This document shows positions 41,707 through 50,016 of a DNA stretch of 64,000 bases, piece by piece. Position 1 is the stretch's first letter; each line of letters begins with the position of its first letter. Under the pieces are notes generated by a model. The model was not told the DNA's origin. It worked only from the letters and a program-made list of their open reading frames with translations, and searched no databases. The stretch lies in contig CAYFOM010000018.1 in the NCBI GenBank assembly GCA_964344765.1, positions 1 through 64,000 of the forward strand. Direction: 5' to 3'. The DNA is from JACNIZ01 sp964344765. Lineage in GTDB: Bacteria; Planctomycetota; UBA1135. Both the position numbers and the translations under genes were made by a program.

Positions 41707-42141
41707 ATGCCCGCCAACCACCCATTTCACTGGCTGACCACCACCCTCGATTGCGAGGGCAGCCCGCTTGCACTGCGAGTGCGTCCAGATATCGACAAGC
41801 CCGAAATTTCCGTTCCGTTCCCCCACTTAGGTATCGTCAGCCAGCGGCTGGATCGCGTCGGCGAAACCGGTATGCCGGAGCCTAGCTACAACCAACAACT
41901 CCCCCCTTTCGATGCGGCGGTGCATGAGTCGTTAGAGTTGCGCGGCGGCGGGCACGTCATGCTGGTCGAAACTTTTCAGGGCAAGCGGTACTACTACGCC
42001 TGCGTGCGTGATGAAGACGCGATGCGTAATTGGGCTGATGACTTGTGGGCGGCCCACCCCGGTCAAGATTTAGACCTGGAATTCAACGCGCGGAAGGCTT
42101 GGGGCTTTTATCGTCGCTACCGCGGCGATTCCAATTGGTAG
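41707..42141 (+). CDS. DUF695-like hypothetical protein
   Basis: About 144 residues from ATG 41707; the frame is open to 41344 but that part overlaps the convincing minus-strand ABM gene. The sequence HFWLT-type start (FHWLTTTLDCEGSPLALRVRPDIDKP), FPHLGIVSQRL, and ETFQGKRYYYACVRDEDAM resembles DUF695, a small domain of unknown function. Soluble. Convergent with the radical SAM gene, 6-bp gap. Confidence 0.72.
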   Translation: MPANHPFHWLTTTLDCEGSPLALRVRPDIDKPEISVPFPHLGIVSQRLDRVGETGMPEPSYNQQLPPFDAAVHESLELRGGGHVMLVETFQGKRYYYACVRDEDAMRNWADDLWAAHPGQDLDLEFNARKAWGFYRRYRGDSNW

Positions 42142-42147
42142 GACGGC

Positions 42148-43623
42148 TTACATCAAGCCATCAAAAGCCTCGGCGCCACTGCGCAGCGGCTCTTTGTTGA
42201 TGGAGTGCACGATGTCCAACAGCCGGCGTTTGGCGCGTCGATATTCCGGCGACGCCGATGGCTTGTAGCGATACCAAGCACTGGCATCGCGGAAGCTCCA
42301 CGAGAAGTCGGCCAGCTCGGAATACTGCGACGGATTTTGATCGTACTCCTCTTGGAATCTGGTTCCGGGAATGGCTTTGAATTGACTAAGGCGGACGCGG
42401 TCCAATTTGTCGCGATGCTTTTCCAATAGCGCGACGGTCATGTCTAAGTCGTCGGCGGTTTCGCCGGGGTAGCCTTGCATTACCGTTGTGCGCACACTAA
42501 ATCCGGCAGCGTGGGCATCAAGAATGAATTGCTCCTTGGCAGCGATATCCGTGCCTTTGTCCATCGTGTCGAGCAACTTTTGACTACCACTTTCCAAGCC
42601 AAAATTGATCTGCATCATTCCCGATTCACGCGCGGCGCGCAGATCTTCAGGCGTTAAGCCATTATCCGGTCGCCGATCGACATGAACGGTTCCGACCCAC
42701 CCCCCGCCGGGCAAACGATGCTGGAAGTTTTGAATCAACCCCCGCCACATCTGCACGTCAGAGTTCAGTTTGATGTCCAACAGGATGAAGTTCTTCGAGT
42801 TGTGGCGGCTGGAAAGCTCCACCAACTCATTCATCATCGAATCCACCGTGCGCGTGCGAAAGGTACGCCCATTCGCAGTGAAGACGTCACCGCAAAACTT
42901 GCATTGCCCCCAGCTACAACCGCGGCCAGCCATAGCCGGAATGACGCGTTCTGCGTATTGACCCCACGGATAATCCCGAAAGTCGGGCACCGGCAACGAG
43001 CTCAAGTCTTTAAGCGGCGGCGGTACCGGGCTGCGTCGGCCGTCGGGGTAGAAGACACCGGGATGACCGAGTAAGTCTTTGCCGGCCACTACGTCGCGGA
43101 CTAAGTCGGGCAGCGCGCGATCCATTTCGCCTCCAACGAATGCCGTGATGCCGGGCAAGTGCAGCCATTCATCGGTGATCGAGTCAATGTTGAACACCGG
43201 CCCGCCCAACAGCACCGGCACCTTTTTGCTTTGCGCCAGCTTGCCGATCTCCACGCAGGACGGATAGTGATTCAAGTAAGCCGATAGCAGCACGATATCC
43301 GGACCTTGGTCCATCGCTTTGCTGACCATGTCCAAAACTCGCGCGTGCGGTCGAGTCACCCACCAAGAGCGAAGTTTGCGCATGCTGCGGCGACTCCATT
43401 CCATCGCCGGGTTGGTGGAAAAGTAAACGCGGCGCTGGACTTGGTCGCGCCAACCTTCTTGCTTTTCGCGCAGCTTGGCCGGAACGTCGTGGGACAGCGG
43501 GCAGAGGACTTCGACCTCCATCCCCGCATCTCGCAGGGAGGCCACCAAATAGCCGATGGCTAGGGTTGGATACGAAGCGAAGTTATTCAGGTCTACGACC
43601 AGAACTTTTAAAGGGGGAGACAA
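42148..43623 (-). CDS. B12-binding-domain radical SAM protein
   Basis: 491 residues. The N-terminal ~185 residues are a cobalamin-binding-like Rossmann domain (VLVVDLNNFASYPTLAIGYLVASLRDAGMEVEVLCP; DIVLLSAYLNHYPSCVEIGKLA; VPVLLGGPVF). The radical SAM core begins at ~230 with AGRGCSWGQCKFCGD, a Cys-x4-Cys-x2-Cys cluster motif, followed by FILLDIKLNSD and NFGLESGSQKLLDTMDKG. C-terminal ~100 residues are helical. Classic DxHxxG for base-on cobalamin is not visible. Close parallels are B12-radical SAM enzymes of RiPP maturation and hopanoid or lipid modification; the substrate is unknown. Confidence 0.85.
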   Translation of the reverse strand: MSPPLKVLVVDLNNFASYPTLAIGYLVASLRDAGMEVEVLCPLSHDVPAKLREKQEGWRDQVQRRVYFSTNPAMEWSRRSMRKLRSWWVTRPHARVLDMVSKAMDQGPDIVLLSAYLNHYPSCVEIGKLAQSKKVPVLLGGPVFNIDSITDEWLHLPGITAFVGGEMDRALPDLVRDVVAGKDLLGHPGVFYPDGRRSPVPPPLKDLSSLPVPDFRDYPWGQYAERVIPAMAGRGCSWGQCKFCGDVFTANGRTFRTRTVDSMMNELVELSSRHNSKNFILLDIKLNSDVQMWRGLIQNFQHRLPGGGWVGTVHVDRRPDNGLTPEDLRAARESGMMQINFGLESGSQKLLDTMDKGTDIAAKEQFILDAHAAGFSVRTTVMQGYPGETADDLDMTVALLEKHRDKLDRVRLSQFKAIPGTRFQEEYDQNPSQYSELADFSWSFRDASAWYRYKPSASPEYRRAKRRLLDIVHSINKEPLRSGAEAFDGLM

Positions 43624-43762
43624 GGAGACAGGATGGAGAGAGCCGGGGGGCGGAAAAACTCAGCCTAACAGAATGATGCCGCGCGGCGTCTGTCAATCGC
43701 CTAGAATTCATTTCTGGCACAGATGTTATGTACGTGCCGACTCAACCCACTTGGTTCATCAA

Positions 43763-43987
43763 ATGACTGCAAACTCTGAGCAATGGCGCGGCCTAATGGT
43801 TTTGGCGGGCGCCGTGATGTTTCTTTTCGGACTGTATTCCACCAGTGAAAATCGCATTCAAGAGAGTGGGCTAGTATTGATTATTGTTGGCCTGTTTTGC
43901 ATTCACTTTACTCAGTCCAAGGAATTAGAAGCGCGCAGCAACCAACTTGAAGACTTGCTGAAGAAAGACCATGAGCTCGAAGATTGA
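43763..43987 (+). CDS. Small membrane protein with coiled-coil tail
   Basis: 74 residues from ATG 43763. Two hydrophobic segments (RGLMVLAGAVMFLFGLY, about 9-25, and LVLIIVGLFCIHFT, about 37-50) and a charged helical tail (KELEARSNQLEDLLKKDHELED). Resembles DUF-type small anchors but not assigned. Its 3' end overlaps the SnoaL-like gene start by 17 bp. Confidence 0.68.
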   Translation: MTANSEQWRGLMVLAGAVMFLFGLYSTSENRIQESGLVLIIVGLFCIHFTQSKELEARSNQLEDLLKKDHELED

Positions 43988-44387
43988 TCAATACCTCACC
44001 GACGCCAATCGCGCGTTGATTACCGACGGCGACCTTGATGAGATTGGCAAGTATTTCACCGCGGATTACGTCACTCGGTCAGGTAGTAAAGGTGGTGAAG
44101 GGCATGAGTTTGTGCGCAAGTTCATAAAGCGGCTGCGCGCGTCGTTGCCGGATGTGAAGGTTGAAAAAGTTGAGGTGCTGAATGAGGCGGATGGCGTCGT
44201 GACTTGGCAGCGGACTTTGAGTGGAACACACCGCAAGGCGATGCAAGGCATTCCGCCGTCGGAGAAGAAAGTGAAGTGGACCGAAATGTTGGTCAGCCGA
44301 TTTGACGGCGACAAGATTGCCGAAGATTGCATGGTGTCGGAGTTGGCCGGTGCGCTGATGGCCAAGCTTCCGCGCAAAGATGGATAG
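43971..44387 (+). CDS. SnoaL-like polyketide cyclase / ester-cyclase family protein
   Basis: 138 residues, single soluble domain of the cystatin-like alpha+beta barrel (NTF2/SnoaL) type: DQYLTDANRALITDGDLDEIGKYFTADYVTRSG, GHEFVRKFIKRLRASLPDVKVEKVEVLNEADGVVTWQRTLSGTH and KVKWTEMLVSRFDGDKIAEDCMVSEL. The F(T/S)ADYV, R-x-x-[LF]PD-[VL] and WxR-x-x-GTH positions are the hallmarks of the family. Members cyclise polyketides or are binding proteins of unknown role. The GNAT gene follows 8 bp downstream. Confidence 0.85.
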   Translation: MSSKIDQYLTDANRALITDGDLDEIGKYFTADYVTRSGSKGGEGHEFVRKFIKRLRASLPDVKVEKVEVLNEADGVVTWQRTLSGTHRKAMQGIPPSEKKVKWTEMLVSRFDGDKIAEDCMVSELAGALMAKLPRKDG

Positions 44388-44395
44388 GCGATCGG

Positions 44396-44896
44396 ATGGC
44401 GTTGATCTGCGAATCGAAGCGGCTGGTCTTGCGAACTCTTGACGCCAACGATGCCGCCTTCGTTTTGGAGTTGGTCAATGAACCGGCGTTCCAAACCAAC
44501 ATCGCCGATAAGCAGATTCATACATTGGATAAAGCGCGAACTTTTATTGAGGAAGGCGCGTGGACCAATCAGCCGGTTGATGGCTTTGGGCAGTTTGCGA
44601 TTGAGTTAAAAGCGACGGCGGAAGTCGTCGGTATTTGCGGATTGCTTTATCGCGAGGATCTAGATTTAACCGACGTCGGGTTTGCGCTGTTAAAGCGCCA
44701 TTGGGGAAACGGGTTCGCGCTCGAAGCGGCGAAAGCTGTGATGACATATGGCGAGCGCCAATTGGGGCTGGAGCAGATCGCCGCAATCGTTGCACCGGAA
44801 AATCATTCCTCAATACGAGTGCTGGAAAAACTGGGAATGAAAGCGGTTGGCCCTGTTCCGGGAGAAAACAAAGATGGTTGTTTTTTATATCTCTAA
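44396..44896 (+). CDS. GNAT-family N-acetyltransferase
   Basis: About 166 residues from ATG 44396. ESKRLVLRTLDANDAAFVLELVNEPAF is the RimJ/RimL-type N-terminus. AEVVGICGLLYREDLDLTDVGFALLKRHWGNGFALEAAKAVMTY holds the acetyl-CoA-binding motif A (R/K-x-x-W-G-x-G), and IAAIVAPENHSSIRVLEKLGMK is motif B. Probably acetylates ribosomal or small-molecule amino groups. The gene is 8 bp after the SnoaL-like gene, so they may be cotranscribed. TAA is followed by an AT-rich space with a candidate promoter for the cytochrome. Confidence 0.93.
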   Translation: MALICESKRLVLRTLDANDAAFVLELVNEPAFQTNIADKQIHTLDKARTFIEEGAWTNQPVDGFGQFAIELKATAEVVGICGLLYREDLDLTDVGFALLKRHWGNGFALEAAKAVMTYGERQLGLEQIAAIVAPENHSSIRVLEKLGMKAVGPVPGENKDGCFLYL

Positions 44897-44912
44897 CCCC
44901 TATCTAACTTTT

Positions 44913-44941
44913 TTGACAGAACGCGACCTAAGCTCTTTAGT
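44913..44941 (+). promoter_or_regulatory. Candidate sigma-70 promoter for the multiheme cytochrome gene
   Basis: TTGACA (44913-44918, perfect -35), a 17-bp spacer, then TTTAGT (44936-44941, four of six -10 consensus bases). It lies in the AT-rich 159-bp gap and would start transcription about 105 bp upstream of the ATG at 45056. No transcription data are available here. Confidence 0.5.
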
Positions 44942-45055
44942 TTCAAAGCGATTCAAAAATTACTCGTCTTTTTACTAGCCGAATTAACGGCAATTCTTCA
45001 CAGTGGCTTCGCCCCCGGGAAACGGCTTCAAACCGATCCTCAACTCATCGAAGCA

Positions 45056-46693
45056 ATGATCCGATTTTGTCACCTCCCCATTGCCGTCGCGCTGACTTCC
45101 GCGACCGCTTTCGCCCAAGATGCACCCGACACCACCGACGCGGTGGTGCAAGTTTTTGCCGCCAACGATTTAGGCATGCACTGTGTGGACCGTGAGTTCT
45201 CGGTCTATAGCATTCTCCCGCCATTCAACGTGATTCACGCTCAAGCCGTATGGCGTCGGCCGGGTCAAATGCCGATGGTGTTGGATGATACGCACATCAG
45301 CATGAATTACCGGGCGATGAATGACCTTCATCAATCGCGTAATAGCACCAGCATCGGCAAAACTGATTTTTGGGACTATTCCACTTCGCTATTCGGCGTC
45401 ACGCTGGCGCCCGGCGAAAGCTTGACTGGTTTGTTCATGCCCGACGACGCGCCGCTGCCCGGACCGCAACCTTTGCTTTGGAACGACGCCCATGGTTTGT
45501 TTGAAGCCTTCGGCATTCCGATTATGCCTACCGACGACAACGGCCAAATCAACAACTACCCGGTGATGCGCGTTTCGGTGGTGCACAACAATTCCGGGCG
45601 CACGCTGTCGTCGCAAGACATCGTTTTGCCGGTTTCAGGGGAGACCGATTGTCAGAATTGCCACGCAACTGGAGGCATTGCGGCTGATGACCCGCGCGTG
45701 ACATGGTCCAACCACAGTGATTTGGAAATCCAAACCAAGCGCAATGTGCTGAAGTGGCATGACTTCAACGAGGGCACCGATTTGGAAGCCAATCAACCAG
45801 TGCTGTGCGCGAGTTGTCATTACTCAGCGGCGCTGGACTTGGAAGGAACCGGCCCCACCGGTGATCAATTGCTGCACGACTCCATGAGCGCAGTGATGCA
45901 CGCTTACCACGGTGCGCTGACCGACGATCAGGGCAATCCGATTTTCTCGTCGGGCGCAAATACCAACGACTCGTGCTATCAGTGTCACCCCGGCCAAGAC
46001 ACCGAATGCCATCGCGGCGCGATGAAAGACGGCGGCATGACCTGTTTTGATTGCCATGGCGATATGAATGCAGTCGGCGGCAATCGCACTCCATGGGCAG
46101 ACTTGCCGAAGTGCCAAAGCTGTCACACCGGCGATGCGCGCAATCACCTCACCGGTAGCGATCTAAACTTTGCCGCCGACGGGATTCGTCTGCAGCAGGC
46201 TTGGCGGAACGGTGATTCGACGGCCACTGCAATTGAAGCCCCAAACAGCCGCTTTAAGGAGAATGATGACAAGCTGTATCGTTTCTCCAAAGGCCACGGT
46301 GGTTTGATGTGCATGACTTGCCATGGCAGTCCGCACGCGATTTGGCCGGTGACGCCGGAGTATTCCAACGACAACATTGCTTCGTATGAGGTGCAGGGTC
46401 ATACCGGAACAGTGATGGAATGCTCGACTTGTCACACCACTGGATTGGGCCTGACCATGGATGGTCCGCACGGCATGCACCCGGTCGGCCAAACTTACTT
46501 CCTCAACGACCACTCGCAAATTGCCGACAACAACTTGAACCAATGCAAGACTTGCCACGGCAACGATTTGAAGGGCACGGTTTTGTCGCGCGCGGCGATC
46601 GACCGCAAGTTGTGGGATAACCGCCAAAAGAAATGGCGCTACTTCACCAAGGGCGAGCAAGTGGCGTGTAACAAGTGCCACGAAATGCCGTAG
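45056..46693 (+). CDS. Secreted nine-haem c-type cytochrome
   Basis: 545 residues. Sec signal MIRFCHLPIAVALTSATAFAQ. The N-terminal ~190 residues form an uncharacterised domain opening with FAANDLGMHCVDREFSVYSILPPFNVIHAQ, known to me from multiheme cytochromes of unclear role. Nine CxxCH motifs follow (CQNCH, CASCH, CYQCH, CFDCH, CQSCH, CMTCH, CSTCH, CKTCH, CNKCH), each a covalent haem site, spread over residues ~198-540. The protein should reside in the periplasm or outside and carry electrons. A separate NDSCYQC..GQDTECHRG segment suggests an extra His ligand region. Neighbour sulfatase is not obviously linked. A candidate promoter is at 44913-44941. Confidence 0.93.
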   Translation: MIRFCHLPIAVALTSATAFAQDAPDTTDAVVQVFAANDLGMHCVDREFSVYSILPPFNVIHAQAVWRRPGQMPMVLDDTHISMNYRAMNDLHQSRNSTSIGKTDFWDYSTSLFGVTLAPGESLTGLFMPDDAPLPGPQPLLWNDAHGLFEAFGIPIMPTDDNGQINNYPVMRVSVVHNNSGRTLSSQDIVLPVSGETDCQNCHATGGIAADDPRVTWSNHSDLEIQTKRNVLKWHDFNEGTDLEANQPVLCASCHYSAALDLEGTGPTGDQLLHDSMSAVMHAYHGALTDDQGNPIFSSGANTNDSCYQCHPGQDTECHRGAMKDGGMTCFDCHGDMNAVGGNRTPWADLPKCQSCHTGDARNHLTGSDLNFAADGIRLQQAWRNGDSTATAIEAPNSRFKENDDKLYRFSKGHGGLMCMTCHGSPHAIWPVTPEYSNDNIASYEVQGHTGTVMECSTCHTTGLGLTMDGPHGMHPVGQTYFLNDHSQIADNNLNQCKTCHGNDLKGTVLSRAAIDRKLWDNRQKKWRYFTKGEQVACNKCHEMP

Positions 46694-46733
46694 GCGCTTC
46701 GACTCAATCGGGGGTATTCTCGGTGGCGTTGCC

Positions 46734-48197
46734 ATGAGAATGCCCCCGAATCTTGTTCCGCCCCTTCTTGCCCTGCTGGCAAGCATGGCCGCGTTGACGT
46801 CGCCCGCCGCCGCACAAGCCGACGACAGCGAACGCTACAACGTTTTGTTTCTAATATCCGACGATCTCGCCGCCGGAGCATTGTCGAGTTACGGCAACGA
46901 GGTTTGCCAGACGCCGAATATTGATCAACTAGCTGAGCAAGGCGTGCGTTACACGCGCACCTTCTGCCAGTTCCCGGTTTGCGGACCCTCTCGCGCATCG
47001 TTTATGTCGGGTTACTACCCGCACGCTACCGGAACTTTCGGCTACGTCAGTGGGCGAAAGAATATCGGCGACCGCGCGACCTGGAGTCAGCACTTTATTC
47101 AGAACGGTTATCACGCAGCGCGCGTCAGCAAGATTTATCACATGGGCGTGCCTGGCGATATTGAAAAGGGCAGTCACGGCAAAGATGATCCGGCGTCTTG
47201 GGTGGAGCGGTTTAATTGCCAGGGTCCCGAATGGAAGGCGGCGGGCGATGGCGAACTACTCGAGCACAATCCCGATGGCACCAAGCCACCGAAGGGTGGG
47301 AATACTTTGGAGTTGGTCATGGCCGACGGCGACGACCTGGTGCATTCCGACGGCAAAGCTGCGGCCAAAGCGAGTGAGTTGTTGCGCGCATATGGCAAAC
47401 GAAAGCAACCGTTTTTCTTGGCGGTGGGATTTGTGCGACCGCATGTTCCATTCGTGGCGCCGCGCGAATATTTTGAATCGTACGATTGGAAGAACATCGA
47501 ACTTCCGCCGAAGGTTAAGGGTGATTGGGATGATATTCCGAAGGCCGGCATCAATTACAAAACGAGTAAGAATTTGAATTTGAACACCGAGCAGGAGCAA
47601 AAGGGTGTTGCTGCTTATTATGCTTCGGTGGCTTATATGGACGCTCAAGTCGGAAAAGTGATGAAGACTTTGCGCGACGAAGGACTAGCCGATAACACCA
47701 TCGTGATTTTCACCAGTGACCACGGCTTCCATCTTTGTGAACATGATTTTTGGATGAAGGTCGGCTTGATGGATGAGTCCTCGCGCGTTCCGTTGATCAT
47801 TTCGGTACCCGGTAAAAAACCGGCGGTTTGCCATTCGTTCACCGAGTTGATCGACCTTTACCCCACCGTTGCCGAGTTGTGTGGCTTGGAGGTTCCCGCA
47901 CGCCTTCAAGGCAAGTCCTTGGCCCGCACTTTGGACGACCCAAGCATTGAAGTTCGCGACGCGGCGTTCTGCGTGAACTACAAAAGCTACTTGCTGCGCA
48001 CCGACCGTTGGGCGTTCATTCAACACGGCAAAGACGGCGAATTGGGCATGCAGCTTTACGACATGCACAATGATCCCGGCCAATTCCAAAACCTAGCCGA
48101 TTCACCGAAGCACGTCGAGGTCATCACCGATTTCCAAAAACGTCTGGCCGCGAAGTTGGCCGAAGTCCACGACAACGACCTGAAAGACGTCCGCTAA
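46734..48197 (+). CDS. Secreted sulfatase (iduronate-2-sulfatase-like)
   Basis: 487 residues. Signal MRMPPNLVPPLLALLASMAALTSPAAAQ. VLFLISDDLAAG has the metal Asp pair (D43, D44), VCGPSRASFMSG the formylglycine Cys (C83), PHVPFVAPREYF and TSDHGFHLCEHDFWMKVGLMDESSRVP the conserved iduronate-sulfatase-type blocks. It is predicted to hydrolyse sulfate esters of polysaccharides in the periplasm or outside after formylglycine maturation. ATG 46740 is an alternative start. Its stop overlaps the convergent histidine-kinase stop (CTAA). It lies 40 bp downstream of the cytochrome gene and could be cotranscribed. Confidence 0.94.
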   Translation: MRMPPNLVPPLLALLASMAALTSPAAAQADDSERYNVLFLISDDLAAGALSSYGNEVCQTPNIDQLAEQGVRYTRTFCQFPVCGPSRASFMSGYYPHATGTFGYVSGRKNIGDRATWSQHFIQNGYHAARVSKIYHMGVPGDIEKGSHGKDDPASWVERFNCQGPEWKAAGDGELLEHNPDGTKPPKGGNTLELVMADGDDLVHSDGKAAAKASELLRAYGKRKQPFFLAVGFVRPHVPFVAPREYFESYDWKNIELPPKVKGDWDDIPKAGINYKTSKNLNLNTEQEQKGVAAYYASVAYMDAQVGKVMKTLRDEGLADNTIVIFTSDHGFHLCEHDFWMKVGLMDESSRVPLIISVPGKKPAVCHSFTELIDLYPTVAELCGLEVPARLQGKSLARTLDDPSIEVRDAAFCVNYKSYLLRTDRWAFIQHGKDGELGMQLYDMHNDPGQFQNLADSPKHVEVITDFQKRLAAKLAEVHDNDLKDVR

Positions 48198-49906
48198 ACC
48201 GGCTTCGAATCTAAAGTAGTTTCGCCAATCACGCTAGACAGTTTGGCGCGCAGCGATGCCATGTCGTACGGCTTTTGAATAAATCCGGCCAAGCCCAAAC
48301 CGGCGAACTTCTTCACTGCGTCGATGCGGTTATAGCCGCTGCACAAGATGACGGGAATCTCGCTGTCGATTCCGCGCATCACTTCATATGCTTCGCGGCC
48401 ATTCAGGTGCGGCATGGTTAGGTCCAACAGCACACAGCTCAAAATTTGGCGATGCTCTTGAAATAGCTCCACCGCCTTGCGGCCATCCGATGCGGTTAAA
48501 ACATGAAAGCCAATTCGCTCGAGCATATCTTTGGCGACGCTGCGCACAGTCTCTTCATCGTCGGCTAACAAAACCGCACCACTTCCTTGCCACGGCGTCT
48601 CCGCGGCATGAGCGATCTCGCCGAACTCCTTCTCATGATCAGCCGTATCGGCCGGGAACAGTACACGGAAAGTCGTGCCCTTGCCAGGCTCACTTTCAAT
48701 TCGAATGGCTCCCTTATGGCCGCGAATAATGCCCAGCACCGCCGACATACCAAGGCCGCGTCCGGTGAATTTTGTTGTGTAAAACGGATCAAAAACTTTG
48801 CTCAGCATTTCTTCATCCATGCCGCAGCCGGTATCCGTTACTTCTACGTAGGCATAAGTTCCCGTCGCCAGCGGCTGGCTTAAGCCTGCAAGCAACACCT
48901 CGTTCACGCTGTCCAAATACTGGCGATCACATTCCATCGCCCCAGTCGACAAAGCGATGACGCCTTCCTCTTCGCCGATGGCGTCGGACGCGTTGGTGAT
49001 CAGATTAAGGATGACTTGGCGTATTTGAGTGGTATCGCCACCGAAGGTAGGAAGGTCATCGGCGAGGTTGTACTTGAGCTTGATCTTCTTCGAAATGGAC
49101 ACCTCGAGCAGGTGCGCCATTTCGTCGACGAATTCGCCTAGGTGGATCGGCTCCACCACAAAATGCCCTTTGCCGGAATAAGCCAACATCTGCTTGGCCA
49201 AATCCGCGGCACGGCGCGAAGCTCGCTCGATCTCCAACAAATTTCCACGCGCCGGCGACAGCGGCGATAGTGCATCCAACGCCAAATCGGCGTTGCCAAG
49301 TATGCTCATCAAGATGTTGTTGAAGTCATGGGCGATGCCACCCGACAACACGCCTAGGCTTTCCAATTTCTGCGCATGCTGCATCTGGCGTTCCAACTGC
49401 GCACGCTCTTCCTCGATACGCCTGCGGTCAGTGATGTCGGTAGAAACCGCAATGATGTACTGCAACTTGCCGGCGTCATCCTTCACCGGAACAAAGGTCG
49501 AGTAGTACCAGACCAACTCGCCTTCCAACGTGGTCGCTGGAGTTTCGCGGCTAACAATCTCTCCGGTCTCGACCGCGCGGTTCAGATCACCAAGAATTTC
49601 CTCTTTGACCTGCGGCGAGTAAACATCAAGCGGGAATGGCTTTCCGTAATACTGCTCAACATTGCTCACCTTAAGCCCATCGATGCCGGCTTGGCTCATG
49701 TACTGCAGACGAAAGTCCAAGTCCAAAACCTTGGTACAAACCGGCGAATTCTCCAACCAAACACCGAATCGCTGCTCCGACTGCGTCAGCAATTCCTCCG
49801 TCCGCTCCAATGCCCCCGGCAAGCTCTCCAATTCCGCAACCCGCTTTTTCAAGCGGTCAATTTCATCTATGAGTTGTTGTTCGGATTGGAGGTCTTTATC
49901 GGTCAT
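48194..49906 (-). CDS. PAS-containing hybrid histidine kinase with C-terminal receiver
   Basis: About 570 residues from ATG 49906 (MTDKDLQSEQQ...; the frame extends to 49981). An N-terminal coiled coil (~10-50) is followed by a PAS domain (~50-165, RFGVWLENSPVCTKVLDLDFRLQYMS ... YIIAVSTDITDRR). The HisKA-type motif VLSGGIAHDFNNILMSI (His ~193) and ATPase boxes VILNLITNASDAIG (N box), VTDTGCGMDEE (G1) and GRGLGMSAVLGIIRGH (G2) come next. The receiver domain (~445-560) has LADDEET and the phospho-acceptor Asp in VLLDLTMP, and IQKPY supplies its conserved Lys. No membrane helix, so a soluble sensor. The output partner is not in this window. Confidence 0.94.
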   Translation of the reverse strand: MTDKDLQSEQQLIDEIDRLKKRVAELESLPGALERTEELLTQSEQRFGVWLENSPVCTKVLDLDFRLQYMSQAGIDGLKVSNVEQYYGKPFPLDVYSPQVKEEILGDLNRAVETGEIVSRETPATTLEGELVWYYSTFVPVKDDAGKLQYIIAVSTDITDRRRIEEERAQLERQMQHAQKLESLGVLSGGIAHDFNNILMSILGNADLALDALSPLSPARGNLLEIERASRRAADLAKQMLAYSGKGHFVVEPIHLGEFVDEMAHLLEVSISKKIKLKYNLADDLPTFGGDTTQIRQVILNLITNASDAIGEEEGVIALSTGAMECDRQYLDSVNEVLLAGLSQPLATGTYAYVEVTDTGCGMDEEMLSKVFDPFYTTKFTGRGLGMSAVLGIIRGHKGAIRIESEPGKGTTFRVLFPADTADHEKEFGEIAHAAETPWQGSGAVLLADDEETVRSVAKDMLERIGFHVLTASDGRKAVELFQEHRQILSCVLLDLTMPHLNGREAYEVMRGIDSEIPVILCSGYNRIDAVKKFAGLGLAGFIQKPYDMASLRAKLSSVIGETTLDSKPV

Positions 49907-50016
49907 GGGGGCGGTCTCCAAGATGTCTGGAAACCCAAAAAAGATTGGGGAAGGGGGGTAGCCTTTGGAGAACTTGTGCAAATTATACCATATCTATGTT
50001 GTTATCATTCCACGCA

